Assembly: GCA_911728435.2 (NCBI GenBank)
Contig: OU452212.1
Span: 8,066,563-8,130,562, forward strand
Reading direction: 5' to 3'
Length of the DNA stretch: 64,000 nucleotides
Source of the DNA: Apoderus coryli
Taxonomy: Eukaryota; Arthropoda; Insecta; Coleoptera; Attelabidae
Under the pieces are notes generated by a model, which was given only the letters and a program-made list of their open reading frames with translations, was not told where the DNA came from and ran no database searches. How positions within the stretch are numbered: position 1 is the first letter of the stretch; each line of letters starts with the position of its first letter. Below, piece by piece: positions 1 through 11,600 of the stretch. Position numbers and translations under genes: made by a program.

Positions 1-149
1 ACGAGAGGACAGTTCTGAAATTTATCTCTAGCTTTACCTGTTTGGTATTTTTCATGGAATTTTATTTTACAATCTACAAGGTTTCTTCCAAAAAAAAACT
101 GACCTATTATATCTCTTCTTCTTGCTTCCCGATAGTCTTGAATTTATTA

Positions 150-420
150 TATGAAAGATAGACGATTTCATCATGCTGAATGCTTTTATCACAATTTACT
201 GCTTGACGGGCATCCACCATATTTGTTCGAAAAGATTAGATTTAGGTCTGACATAATCTTAATCTGAGGTTTAAGGGTTTATTATCTCCTCCTGCTCATC
301 GCACCTTGTTATTCGAGCGCTCCTTTTCCTATAACGTGTATAGCATCTACAATGGAATTCCTCACAATTTTAAGGCTTATAAAATAACAACATTTCGGGT
401 CCTTAAACTATTTTCTCCCA
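150..420 (+). mobile_element. Non-LTR retrotransposon fragment, 3' end of reverse transcriptase ORF
   Basis: Translation in shifting frames gives a pattern typical of the C-terminus of CR1/Jockey-type LINE polyproteins: a stretch reading SPPAHRTLLFERSFSYN followed by YNGIPHNFK. These proteins end with a sequence of the type 'H-R-T-x-L-F...SF-x-Y...YN-x-I-P'. Stops and frame changes show it is dead. It lies immediately upstream of a second LINE fragment at 420-1205, so the two may be separate insertions or parts of one rearranged element. No endonuclease or catalytic RT motifs are present. Confidence 0.5.
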
Positions 421-1205
421 TATCAGTGGTGACACTGTCAAAGTGCTTGGAGTCTATTTAGATGACAATCTTAACTGGTGCTCTCACATCGAACACCTAA
501 GTTGCAAGTTGTCCAGTGCTCTATTTTTGCTTAGACAGCTTGCGTGTTACTTAAATTTTCATGTCCTTAGAACGGCTTACTTTGGGGTTTTCCATTCACA
601 CTTGACTTACGCTATCGTGCTTTGGGTGGTTCTTCGCACGCCTTAAGAATTTTCAGATTGCAAAAGAGGGCGGTCAGAATACTGGTTGGCGTTGGGCCAC
701 TTGACCATTGCAAGCCGCATTTTGTAAACCACGGTATAATATTGCCGTATGTTTTTATCTATCATACCTTATTGGAGGTCCATTCAATTCGGGATTCACT
801 GCGGCCTCACTCTAGTAATCATACCTACAGTACTCGGTCGGCTGACTTGTTGATCATTCCAAAATATAGACTAACAAAATCTAAAAATAACTCTCTTAAT
901 TACAAATTTTATAATAAGGTACCTAAGCAGATTCGGTCGTTTAACTACAAATTATTTAAAACTAAAATAAAGACATATTTGTTAAAGCACTGTTTTTACT
1001 CTGTCGATGAATTTCTTGAGAGTGATTGGTTGTAGAGTTCTTGATTCTTGTTGGCAATATTGCGTTGTTTTGTTGTGCAGTATTGTCCTAATTGTTGTAT
1101 ATTGTCGTATACATTTTTATGTGATTTGTATTTGTGTTGTATTTGCAAGTATTGTATTTTTCGAATATTGTAATAAACTATCTATCTATCTATTAAATTT
1201 GGTTT
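420..1205 (+). mobile_element. CR1/Jockey-like LINE, 3' portion with tail
   Basis: Two overlapping frames (about 430-646 and 622-1035) encode the region after the RT catalytic core: a 'KVLGVYLDDNLNW' thumb-type motif, then FRLQKRAVRILVG, then STRSADLLIIPKYRLTKS and a terminal YLLKHCFYSVDEF. This is the standard order at the end of CR1/Jockey-type ORF2. One frameshift sits near 640. The element appears to finish with an AATAAA followed by a short TCTA-type microsatellite at about 1172-1195, as expected for the 3' tail of such LINEs. The RT fingers, palm and endonuclease are absent, so it is a 5'-truncated, inactive copy. Confidence 0.75.
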
Positions 1206-2600
1206 AATTTTCATATTGTGTAGTGGTTAGGATTTCGAATTTATTTTTATTTTCTTTTGTTGTTTGTCTTTCTTTGCATACATTGCAGTTCAAATTGATT
1301 TAGTTAATTGTAAGTTATCGGGAACTGTTATAGATGTTGTAGTATAAATTGTTAATTATCCCGTACGGGTTAGAATATCAAAATCAGTTTTACTGCCTTC
1401 TAACCCTTTTTGCAGTTATGTTCTGGCTTCTTGTAGTTATGATTGCGGTTGTTATATTGTAATTGTGATTGCGTTTTTATTATTATGTTTATACGTTATG
1501 CATTGTAAATTTTTCTTTATATTTGACTGCAAATAAACTGTTTATTATTAGTATATTATTATTTTTGTATATTTTTAACAAAAATAGAAAAGTTCAAAAC
1601 CAAGAACAGACCAACTCGGTCTTGGTCTTGCATTTGGTTTGGATCAGTACCCATGGCATTCCCTTTATTTAATGTTTGTTAATTTCTCTATAAATAAATT
1701 GAATAATATTTATACAGCGCAAAGTCCACACAAGTGATTACTGCAGTATTTTGTTGAGATCGACCGACTTGAAATGATTCTAAGATTATCGTGAAAAATA
1801 TTGTGAATTGGATACGAATATTAATAATATTATTCAAGAATTTGTTAATAAATTGTACTCTGTAATATTATTGACTGATTTAAAGTAATAAAATCTGTTC
1901 AATAATCTCTGATTCGGTTTCTTTGGTCTATTAAAGGAAAAATAATGCCGCTATCGTTTTACGAGAATACAATTACTCTCGAATTCATTGGTTGTCTTAG
2001 TTCTTCTTTACTTTGTGGTATAAATCGACCCAATTATTGAAAGTGATAACAGTTTTTAAGGCAATATCGCTAGTAAATGAATTTCCCGAGGATTTTCGTA
2101 AGAATCTTGATAGCAAGTACCAAACAGCAATTGTCAATTTTAATTAAGTATCGTCAAAGTTATTTCTCGAAGAAGAGGACGGCTATAAAGCGAACAAGTC
2201 AAAATTTCTATCATGGGAACAGAGCAGCAGTTTATTATTGAAGCACCAGAAAATTAAACTTATTAAAAGTTGTGCAACTTTTAGCTTTACAAGTTCTAAG
2301 CCTGGAAGCTAACATATTTTCACAAAATAACGTGAAAAGTTCTACTGATTATTATTAAGTTTGATAGAAATATAAATAATATCTGCGACTTACATTCAGG
2401 ACTCTGTTGAAAAACCCCGAATTATTGAAGCGGCACAACAGATTTATCGTTGATGTGACTTTTCGAATCACCAAATCTTCCACAAGTAGTGTATACCAAA
2501 TTTAAAAACACGAAACAATGTTTAGATTTATTTAAACAAATCAAATAATTTATTAACACTTGTTAAACTTATATTGGCTGCTTGAAAATACTTTTTTTTT
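1206..2600. other. Intergenic, AT-rich, nothing recognised
   Basis: Long AT-rich stretch with only short, shadow-like open frames. I see no splice-consistent exons, RT motifs or tRNA boxes. It could contain decayed transposon flanks that cannot be recognised by eye. Confidence 0.5.
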
Positions 2601-2619
2601 AAATTCAAAAAGGGAAATA

Positions 2620-2770
2620 GTATCGGGATAACGCGCGCCGGAAGTTTAAACGCTTTAATGAAGCTGAGCGTCGAGACGCTAGTCTATTTATTATTTCGTG
2701 GTTGCTATGGCTACGACGCTGGTGTATGGAGTAGTAATACGGCGCGCCGCGATGTCGATGTAAGTAGGTA
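2620..2770. promoter_or_regulatory. Isolated GC-rich island with RFX X-box-like site
   Basis: This short segment is much richer in G+C and CpG than its surroundings and contains several GCGCGCC-type runs. At 2701-2714 it reads gttgctatggctac, close to the RFX X-box consensus of two inverted GTTGCC half-sites. A palindromic cgtcgagacg is at about 2669-2678, and the same string recurs near the presumed TRIM45 leader at about 42354. It could be a promoter with a non-coding first exon, but I see no coding exon following it. Confidence 0.25.
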
Positions 2771-3005
2771 CAACAAATAATAATAATAGGAACATTGAGA
2801 ATTTCTTTTCAGTGGCATGTGTCAAGGATAAGAAGAGGCATTCCCCGAGGGAATCTCGCACTTTAGTTTCGTTGACTACCAGCGTCTAAATTTAGTATGA
2901 TTTTTTTTAATTTGACTCACTAACTAGTACGATTTCTCTTTCTCGTCAAAATAGGACTTAAATTTCTTTACTTCTTGAGCTCTGAAATGTTCACAGTCGA
3001 AAATA

Positions 3006-3500
3006 TGAGGGTTGTCTTTTATATTTCGGGATTACAGAACAAAAACAAATATTATTCATCGAAAATCATTTTATTGTTTTTCAAAATATTCCCCATGAAG
3101 ATCTATACACTTTTGCATGCGTTTGAACCAATTGTCGAAGCACTTTTGCCACTCTGATTGAGGTATCTTCAAAACATGCATTCTGAATGCAGCAACCGCT
3201 TCTTCAGGTGTCGAAAAACGGTGACCTTTCAGTTTGTTTTTTACGTACGGGAATAAAAAGAAGTCATTCGGTGCCAAGTCAGGACTATACGGCGGATGAC
3301 TCATCAAATCGATGTTTTGGGTGCTCAAAAATGCAGTTGTTTGAGCCGCATTGTCGTGGTGAAGAGTGATCCGTCTTTGGCGGTTGGTTTTCCTGATTTC
3401 TTGGAAGACAACTGGCAAACAAATGTGTTGTGTACCACTCAGAATTGGCTGTTCTGCGTTGTTCTAGTGGTACGGTTGCGACATATCCAGTTTTTCTGAA
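3006..3500 (-). mobile_element. mariner transposase remnant (C-terminal half)
   Basis: On the minus strand, about 3418-3071 encodes the C-terminal half of a mariner transposase. The second catalytic Asp lies in LHHDNAAQT and the third in YSPDLAPNDFFLF, at the DD34D-type spacing, followed by LKGHRFSTPEEAV and a terminal WFKRMQKCIDLHGEYFEK. A frameshift near 3420 moves the upstream part to another frame. The HTH DNA-binding half and the first catalytic Asp are missing, so the element is dead. The low-coordinate edge, ending in gagggttgtcttttatattt at about 3007, resembles a mariner terminal repeat. It belongs to a different subfamily from the two full copies at 33 kb and 54 kb. Confidence 0.85.
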
Positions 3501-3599
3501 AATAAATAAAAAAATGTTCAAAAGGGCCTCAGAAATAAGCAAAAATACAGAAACTATATGTATAGGAGGTCGGAGGTCTCAGTGTTGGTCGTGATGAAC

Positions 3600-4120
3600 T
3601 GATCAAGAGTCGCATTCAAAAAGAACTCGATGACTGGGAGGTCCTCTTCCTTAATCATTTTGGCTTCAGAGGGAGGAAGATCTACTCTTGAAGCCGTTTC
3701 TAAAGTTTAAAAAACTGCTTGGGAAACAAGAAGGAATTATTCAAGCCACAGAAAGTGGTGTGCTTTCGATGTCAAAAATGCCTTTAATTCGGCATCATGG
3801 GGAAAAATTATAGCGGGCCTAGAAAGAAAAAATATCTCCACTTATTTCATAAATCTGCGGTTTGTCAAACATCAAGCCTAAGCAGGAAGAAGAAGTATAC
3901 GTTACATGCGGAATACCACAGGGATCAGTGTTGGGCCCCCTGTTATGCAACATTTTCTACGATCCAGTCCTCAGTGTCTGAACTTGAATTAGCTAAAGAA
4001 AAAACAGAAACAATAATTCTAGCCGCACCAAGACAGAGACAAGAAGTATCGTTCAGTTTTGAGTCCTTTGAAAGGGGGAGAAAATCAGCATGGCATGGAG
4101 CAGAATCCTACCCAATGGGG
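3600..4120 (+). mobile_element. R1-like LINE reverse transcriptase fragment
   Basis: Conceptual translation gives RT motif A as CAFDVKNAFNSASWGKII (about 3760-3810). After a frame change it gives motif B as GIPQGSVLGPLLCNIFYDPV (about 3911-3970). An abrupt jump then leads to ELAKEKTETIILAAPRQ, the segment that normally follows the catalytic YADD motif. The YADD region is therefore deleted. The 'DVKNAFNSA' wording is characteristic of the R1/LOA group rather than CR1. It is a short, internally deleted, inactive fragment abutting the RTE element that begins near 4150. Confidence 0.7.
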
Positions 4121-4149
4121 GAGGACCTGGATGGATAAAGATGTCAGAT

Positions 4150-6301
4150 TTCAAGTATTTATTAAATTTTTAATTATCCTAAATGGTACTGAATGAAGAC
4201 TGTCCCGAACATATAATTAGAAACCAAATAGACTACATATTGATCAACAAACGCTTTGGAACATCGGTAACAAAAACATGTACATACCCTGGGGCTGACG
4301 TCCCATCAGACCACATCCTTCTCATAACAGAAATAAAAATAAAGATCACTAATAGGAAAAAACAAAAACAAGAACCAAGGATAGATTATGATAGACTCAA
4401 GGACGAAAACATCAAAAGCAAAGTGAGCAAAAAGCTGAATGAAGCGTTAACAACGTTAGTCATATCACAACCAACTGAAGGGACGAATCTTGACAATACA
4501 TGGAATGACATGGAGGAAAAGATGATGAATACGACAAGAACGGAGATAGGATATAGAAGGAAAAAATGCATGACAGACGAAATACTGGCAATGTTTGAAG
4601 AGAGAAGGAAATACAAGAACCAAGGCGGACGAGACAAATATATGACGCTGCAAAATACCATAAGAAGAGCAGTAAGAGCGGCAAAAAATAAGTGGCTGAA
4701 GGAACAGTGCGAAGAAATGGAACACTTGCAAGAACAGCACGATTAGTATAACCTGCACAAGAAAATAAAAGAAACAGCTGGAATGTACAGGAAACGGACT
4801 TTCTCTAATATACAAAATGAACAAGGACAAATGGAAAAGCTATTTGGGAACAATATATTAGTAATCTTTTTGCAGATGATAGACCTCAGTTAGAAGATAA
4901 TCAGGAAGATGACCTGTCTGGACCGTCAATTACAATAGAAGAGATTACTAGGGCAATAAAAAGCTCGAAAGATAAGAAAACGGTTGGACCAGATTTAGTG
5001 CCTGTTGAACTGCTCAAATTACTAGACAACGAAAGTATTAAGAGACTACAAAGACTTTTCAACCAAATTTACAACACAGGAAAATTCCCAACCAAATGTC
5101 TTACATCTCTTTTTATTCCACTCCCAAAGAAGAGCAACGCAACAAGATGTGAAGATCACAGATTGATCAGCTTGATGAGCCACACTCTGAAAGTGTTTCT
5201 GAAGGTCATTCACTACAGAATTTCCACAAAATGCGAAAGCGCTGTTGGATCCTCTCAATTCGGATTTAGAAGGGGTCTCGGTACAAGAGAGGCACTGGTC
5301 GCAACCCAAGTGTTGGTTCAGAACTGTTATGATCAGAGAAAAGATGTAGCGATGTGTTTCATAGATTACGAAAAAGCATTTGATAGAGTGCAACATCACA
5401 AACTCGTTCAAATGCTGAGGCGAACTGACATAGATCAAAAGGACATACGCTGTATTGAAAGCTTGTACTGGAACCAATCAGCGGCAGTTAGATCTGACAG
5501 CGAAGTAACGAAAGCACAGAAAATCCTTAGAGGTGTAAGACAGGGATGTGTCCTCTCCCCACTTCTGTTTAACATTTACTCTGAAAATATCTTCCAGGAA
5601 GCTCTCGAAGGACAACAATTAGGCATCAAAGTAAATGGCACATGGATCAACAATATACGGTGCACACGACACAGTCCTGATAGCAGACAATATGAATGAC
5701 CTCCAAAGACTCCTGGACATGGTTGGAATGCACGGCCGACGCATGGGAAGATGCAGAAATCAGGTACAGGATAGAAAAAGCGAGGAGCTCACTCATGAGA
5801 TTCAAAAACGTCTTTACGAACTCCGACTTTGACCTCAATCTCAGAATAAGATTCACAAAGTGTTATGTATGGTCCGTACTGTTGTATGGTATGGAAGGCT
5901 GGACAGTGAAGGTTAGCACAATGAATAAGCTAGAAGCATTTGAAATGTGGATCTATCGAAGAATCCTGAAAGTCCCGTGGACAGCAAGAAAGACCAACGA
6001 GGAAATTTTGAGGACGATAGGAAGAGAACGCGAATTGCTGGTCACGATAAAGCGCAGGAAAACAGCGTATCTGGGGCATGTGATACGCAACGAAAGGTAC
6101 CATTTCCTACAATTAATAATAGAAGGAAAAATAGAAGGAAGAAGGGGTGTAGGCAGAAAGAGGATGTCGTGGCTCCGAAACATCAAGCATTGGACAGGAA
6201 TAGGAACCACAGGAGAATTAATTCACACCACCAGAGATAAGAAAAAATGGTCAGAAGTGATCGCAAACATCCATTAATGAATAGCAGTGGAAGAAGAAGA
6301 A
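4150..6301 (+). mobile_element. RTE-clade LINE, decayed
   Basis: At 4183-4746 the frame encodes the end of an apurinic-type endonuclease (RNQIDYILINKRF, then DVPSDHILL with the catalytic SDH). The reverse transcriptase follows at 4998-5699, with motif A AMCFIDYEKAFDRV and motif B RGVRQGCVLSPLLFNIYSE. The C-terminus at 5696-6277 reads YVWSVLLYGMEGWT, FEMWIYRRILKV and IIEGKIEGRRGVGRKR. That ending is diagnostic of RTE elements that frequently spread among insects. The catalytic YADD box (about 5655-5675) is destroyed by a small deletion, a frameshift and an Asp-to-His change, and a further piece is missing after 5740. The element ends in a GAA-rich tail at about 6289-6301, typical for RTE. Confidence 0.85.
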
Positions 6302-7930
6302 GGTACTGAATACCCTCCTGTATCATATGAGCTGAGTACCCCTCTGTTTCTTTATTATTTTATAATATTTAATAATGTTTTTAAGTTTCGAAACGGGGGC
6401 CAAAATATTAAAGTGCTAAAATGAAACTTGGCTTAAAATAACTTCCATAAAAACGTGTAAGTGTTAGAGCGTCCGGGAATTTTTTTAGAAAGGGCCATTA
6501 TTATCAAAAATAAATAATATAAAGTTAAATTTTTAACAGTCAAAAAATGCACGAAGGTATCTTGTTCCTACACAACAATGCATGTTACCACATAGAGAAC
6601 GAGCATACCAAAACAATGAATATTACTACTGATGGTTAGTGTCACGTGAATCTTACAGACGCCTGTTAAAGCACATGTTGTATGGCAAAATTTGCATTGA
6701 ATTTAATTATTATTGTAACACAGAGATATAGATAGTTAGAGCTGTTTTCACCATATCGATTTTGAGTGATTTCGTGCAACAGCACGTGCAAAAAGTTTTC
6801 AATTGAATGTTCTAGCATTGATGTGATAATGTCACGTTTATATTTTCAATTTTTTTTTAATTAGATAATGTGGCTTATTGTCATTGTGTAAACGTGATTG
6901 TATAGTCATTTTAAAACTGAGAACTTTAGGTAAAATTAAACCAGTTCAGATCTAATTGCGTGTTTGTAAGTGAGTTTTGAAAAAGGCAGACGTTAAGACC
7001 TACTGAGAAGATATCGGTGGGTCAAGGGAGAAGGGAAACCTCACGAATTTCATATACATTTTGATAGTTTGCAAGTTCTCTAGGCCTCACGTCAACTTTT
7101 CTTCCAGACAGGCAACAGGCAGTAAACAATCAAGGGCAAATTTGTTTCCAAAGACACAAGGATAAGAAATTCCAGCCCACACGTTTAGCCTTTGGGGTTA
7201 TTGAGTGTGAATTTCAAGAACATTGTATATTTATTCATTTTTCTAAATCAGATACAAAATGACCTTAATTGATATCATAAATGAATATATCGGAGATTAT
7301 TTAGGTAATCTCGTTAATGATCAGATTCGCTTTGTATCTTGTTGATTTTATCAAATTTGTATCCAACAAGATTAGTCGCTTCCAAATATACCTACACGCG
7401 TTGCGTAAAATTCCATTTCTGCCATACGAACTCAACACACATCGTTTTGCAAACATTGCCATTCCGCTCTGGTTCCAACTTCAATTACCCATTGTATATG
7501 ATTCGAAATAAACTACAAACAAAAAGTAAATACGAACAAAAGAGGATGATTTTCATGGATTCTATAGTAGGGATAACTTTTTCATCCAGAAGCGCATGTG
7601 TTTCCAGCATCGCAGAGTCGACACGTGTTGTATCGTCTTCATCCTTTGGGAGGATTCTGGATAATTTAGATTGTAATGGAAGATAATATTATTTTTAACT
7701 TTGGGTAATTGGACGAACAACTGATTAGGGACCTTACGTGTTACATACGAGCAGTTGCGGCTCGTGAGGTGGGGCACAACAAGGTGGAAATAAGGCAATA
7801 ACTCCCAAAATAAAGAATTAAAATGATAGGAAGTAGTTAGAGTTGCTAGATTATAAAATTTTGCTAAACTCACCATGACACTTGCTAAGGTCTTAGTGCA
7901 ATTAATCGCTGGCAACTATGTTTATATGAA
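6302..7930. other. AT-rich intergenic DNA
   Basis: No conserved coding signal is seen. Frames at 7317-7686 are open but do not match any family I recognise. They may be the edge of another decayed LINE, since some phrases look vaguely like RT C-termini, but this cannot be supported. Confidence 0.4.
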
Positions 7931-7940
7931 GAGCGATAGC

Positions 7941-8006
7941 CGGCCGTCAGAAGGTCATATATTGGGTACTACGGCATATACCCAATATACGACCTTCTGA
8001 CGGCCG
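7941..8006. repeat. Near-perfect 28-bp inverted repeat (hairpin)
   Basis: Arms at 7941-7968 and 7979-8006 are reverse complements with a single mismatch and a 10-bp loop. Each arm starts at its outer edge with cggccgtcagaaggtc and includes a TATTGGGTA-type inner segment. The motif just outside (gctggcaactatgtttat, about 7909-7926) recurs in inverse orientation near 11755, so this belongs to a dispersed repeat family. Confidence 0.8.
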
Positions 8007-8039
8007 TGTTGCGCATAGTACAGCCCTTTTTCAGAGATC

Positions 8040-8480
8040 TTTTTCATATATTGGAGTTCGGTTGTACAATCGGTTGCCAACGTCTCTGAGTTCTTTGGGG
8101 ATAGCGAGCTTTAGAAAGAAACTCAAGAAATATCTGTTGGACAAAAGTGGGTACCGATGGTACGTTGTGAATTTCATTTTGTTGATTTTGTTTCGTTTTC
8201 ATTTTTCCTCATTTTGATTTTTCCTCATTTTCTTGATTTTATTTGTTTTCTGTTTCTTTTTCGCCTGCGTGGCTAACTGTGTTATTACAATATTTAATTT
8301 AGTACAGGTAAATTTTTGGTATGTGACAAATACTTAGAATTTTTTATGATTTTTTATTATTTATTATGCACTATGTAATTTGATATTGTATTTGATTGTT
8401 GTTTGCATGCTCGGTTAAAAACAGCTTGCTGAAATTCGCCGAGTTAAAAATAAAGACCATTTATTATTATTATTAATTGT
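8040..8480 (+). mobile_element. CR1/Jockey-like LINE 3' end
   Basis: An open reading segment from about 8055 reads VRLYNRLPTSLSS followed by IASFRKKLKKYLLDKSGY, the usual last residues of CR1/Jockey-type ORF2. It is followed by a T-rich 3' untranslated region and ends in a TTA microsatellite at about 8458-8476. No catalytic domain is included, so this is a short 5'-truncated copy. Confidence 0.7.
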
Positions 8481-8642
8481 TGCTGAATTATAGATAAAAC
8501 GGTAAAATAGATAAGCAAATAGTATTACAAATTCATGGTATAATTCATAATATTAAAGGAACAAATATTAACAACTTACATCATTTTTATCTTCTGGTAT
8601 ATAAACTAAATATATTATTTTCTTTCTTTTTGTCTTATTTAA

Positions 8643-8643
<1 letters not shown>

Positions 8644-8695
<52 letters not shown>
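8644..8695. repeat. (TA)n microsatellite
   Basis: About 25 uninterrupted TA dinucleotides. The open frame across it (repeating Tyr-Ile) is an artefact of the repeat. Confidence 0.95.
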
Positions 8696-8696
<1 letters not shown>

Positions 8697-8699
8697 CAC

Positions 8700-11600
8700 T
8701 GAATTCATTCACTTTATAATACTCCAAAAGTGCGACCGCGAAAACAAAAACAACAACACCACACGCACAAATTTTATTCGTATACAGTATAGACGGATGT
8801 GTAGGGCAGCACCCCAGATATGACGTCACGAATGCGTTTAATTTCTACTGTTACAAGAGTATAGCGAAGCGATGCATTGCTGTCTCTGTTTTTCGCACGC
8901 GATAGCAAAGAAAACAATAGAGGCACAAAAATGTTGTGCCCAAGAGCATCGTAATATGTACTAAGACCTACGTTCTGTTTCATGACTGTGAATTGACGCG
9001 CTGCAAGACTGATTATAGCATAGACAGGGCCGTCTTCGATTCAAATGCAAAATTTTATAGGGAATTCTAAAAAAATCACACTAGTCTAATGCAAAATCTA
9101 AAATTGTTTTTTCTGCTTCATTTTTTAGGTAGGGCACGTGCCCACGTGTCCTTCTGCACCAACCGCCACTGCATACGAGGGTGGTATGATCATTGATGAG
9201 CCTACCAATGACAGCAATGTTTGTTATTATTTGGATTGTATTTTTCAAGATACCAGGGCCATTATTTATGGATTTCAGGACGTAGTCTAACTTGAAAGAC
9301 CTACCTTAATGAGCAGCCTCTGGTATTTGCCAGGTTTCCCTTTCTAATGTAAAGCTCCAACATAAACACATTATTTGATAAGATTTATCGAGACATTCAC
9401 ATAAAATGAGACTGTCATAGTTAACCTGTATTATTTTTATGTGCAAAGCATTGAGATCACATTTTGTAATCCTTAATTTCTAAAATAGGTAAGTGTGACT
9501 TTTGTAAATTAATATGACCACTTGTCTTGTATTTTTGGACACACTACCCTACTTTTAATTGGTGGAATATTATTTATTGATAAATAAATAAACTAAATAT
9601 GAGTGGAAAATACTGATTCATATATTTAAGGTGTTTATTATTGTTGCTGGCTTATGCTCAAACAGATGAATGTAATTCATATTGAATTAATATCATCAAG
9701 CTATAGGGGCATAACGTATACATAGATGTGTGTCAAGAGCAGGCAGGGGAAATTTATTTGGCATTTTTTAAATATATCAGGGGAGGTTATATCAATAGAA
9801 GTTTTTCATGTTCATTGACAATTTTAATTGAGTTTTATTGTTTATGCTTTATAATTTTCGGTATTTGGGTTCATTAACTTATTAGTTCAAAAAATATTGC
9901 ACCATCGTTATTGACAAACATATGATCACATCCATCCATCTGACGGCTCTCTTGACACTTTCACTTTAGGTTATTAACAGTTTTTCAGTAATATTACTTC
10001 AAATACACAATGACAACTTCTAAATTTACTACAACTATATGGAATACCCATTTTATAACACTACAATATACAACATGTTGATAGAAATTGATCTTAAACA
10101 TGAAAATAATGCCGAAAACTTTTAGACTATTAATGTAAACAAAGAAAATAATAATAAACTATTTGACACAAGCAATTTGTCTGTCGTGTTAGAAAAAACA
10201 TCTTACCCAAACCAAATTATGACGTGAAACTAAACTAAAATAAGTAACACCAACGTTAGAAAAAAATATTATCAAATTATGACAAACCAACGAACCATAA
10301 TAGAGGGATATGGTAGTCCTAAAAAATAACGTCCGCCGCTATTAACGTTAACGTTAATTTAACACCAACGAGTTTTAAATAGAGAGATATGGTAGTTCTA
10401 AAAAATAACGTCACCTATGATGACAATCATATTATAGGCAGCCATTTTTAGGCTAGCAGATTGAAAATACCTATCTAGTATATTTATAGTAGGTATTTAG
10501 TATAAAATTTTATAGGGTTATTGAATTTGACAAGTGGATTTATTATTTAAATTAAGTATTTATCAGATTATAACAACATTAATTAATAAGCAGCATGTAC
10601 AGGGTGATGCAAAAAAAAACATTAATTAGCCGACATTTAACAAATTTTCTAGATTGCAATCGAATAAATTTTAAATGTTTAGAAATTTTTAGCATACACT
10701 TTAAATTTATATACGGGGTGAGTCAAAAATGTATTTGTTTATTTTTTTGAAGGTCAAAAAAGTAATATTTTGAATATTCTTTTGATTTAGACTTGAATTC
10801 ATGATTTCTTTAGCTCGCAGAGGTGACCTACGGGGTAACTCAAAAATGTTTCTATTTATCTTCAATATTTTTAGGATTTTATAACCCTCAATGACTTTTG
10901 CCATAGCTAAAACTACCACAAAACGACACAGTGATTTCTTGTAGTCTTTTATAAAACACATCAGGTTTCAATTTTTTTGACGCACAGAGGAATGTTGTTT
11001 TAAATGCGGTAATTTTTTTCTAAAAAAAAAACAGGCGCTCATTAGTTTTGAAATGCCACTTTTGTTGTCTCCTTGCACTGATTGTTGACGAGCTTGACGA
11101 ACTTCGTCAGTGAGAGAATTACTGAACAACAACCAATTATAAACGATACGTATCGACAAAAGGTATGTTAAACGTTTATATTTATGTAAAGCTTCTTCAT
11201 GCAAAAGTGAGCTTATGTACATGGCAACATTAGAATTACCTACTCCTGATTTAACCTTCACATTATATTTGTTTTACCAAGCAATATTAGATAATAAGGT
11301 TCTGTAGGCAATATCAATACTTAATCTAGTCTAAAATTAGGAATAATTATACAAAATTTAATCAAAAACAATAAATTGTATAACAACTCATATAAACTCA
11401 TTTGCACAACCTCGAAATAGCTTTACGTAAGTACACAGTATTGACATTGCTTCAATAAAATGGTAGTTGGAGATGTTACAACAAGTTACAATGACGACCA
11501 GAAGTTATGCAAAAATTCGATAAAACTTGTTTGAACGATACGGTCGCACATGTCAGGTTTGGTTTTAAATTGCGCTTATAGTAGCTTAGATTAATACAAA

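Noticed and set aside
8635..8829. Protein with repeated Tyr-Ile residues
   Set aside because: Artefact of the TA microsatellite.
10707..11261. Minus-strand frames as small genes
   Set aside because: Composition is low-complexity, with no homology or splice signals; the region is rich in transposon tail motifs.
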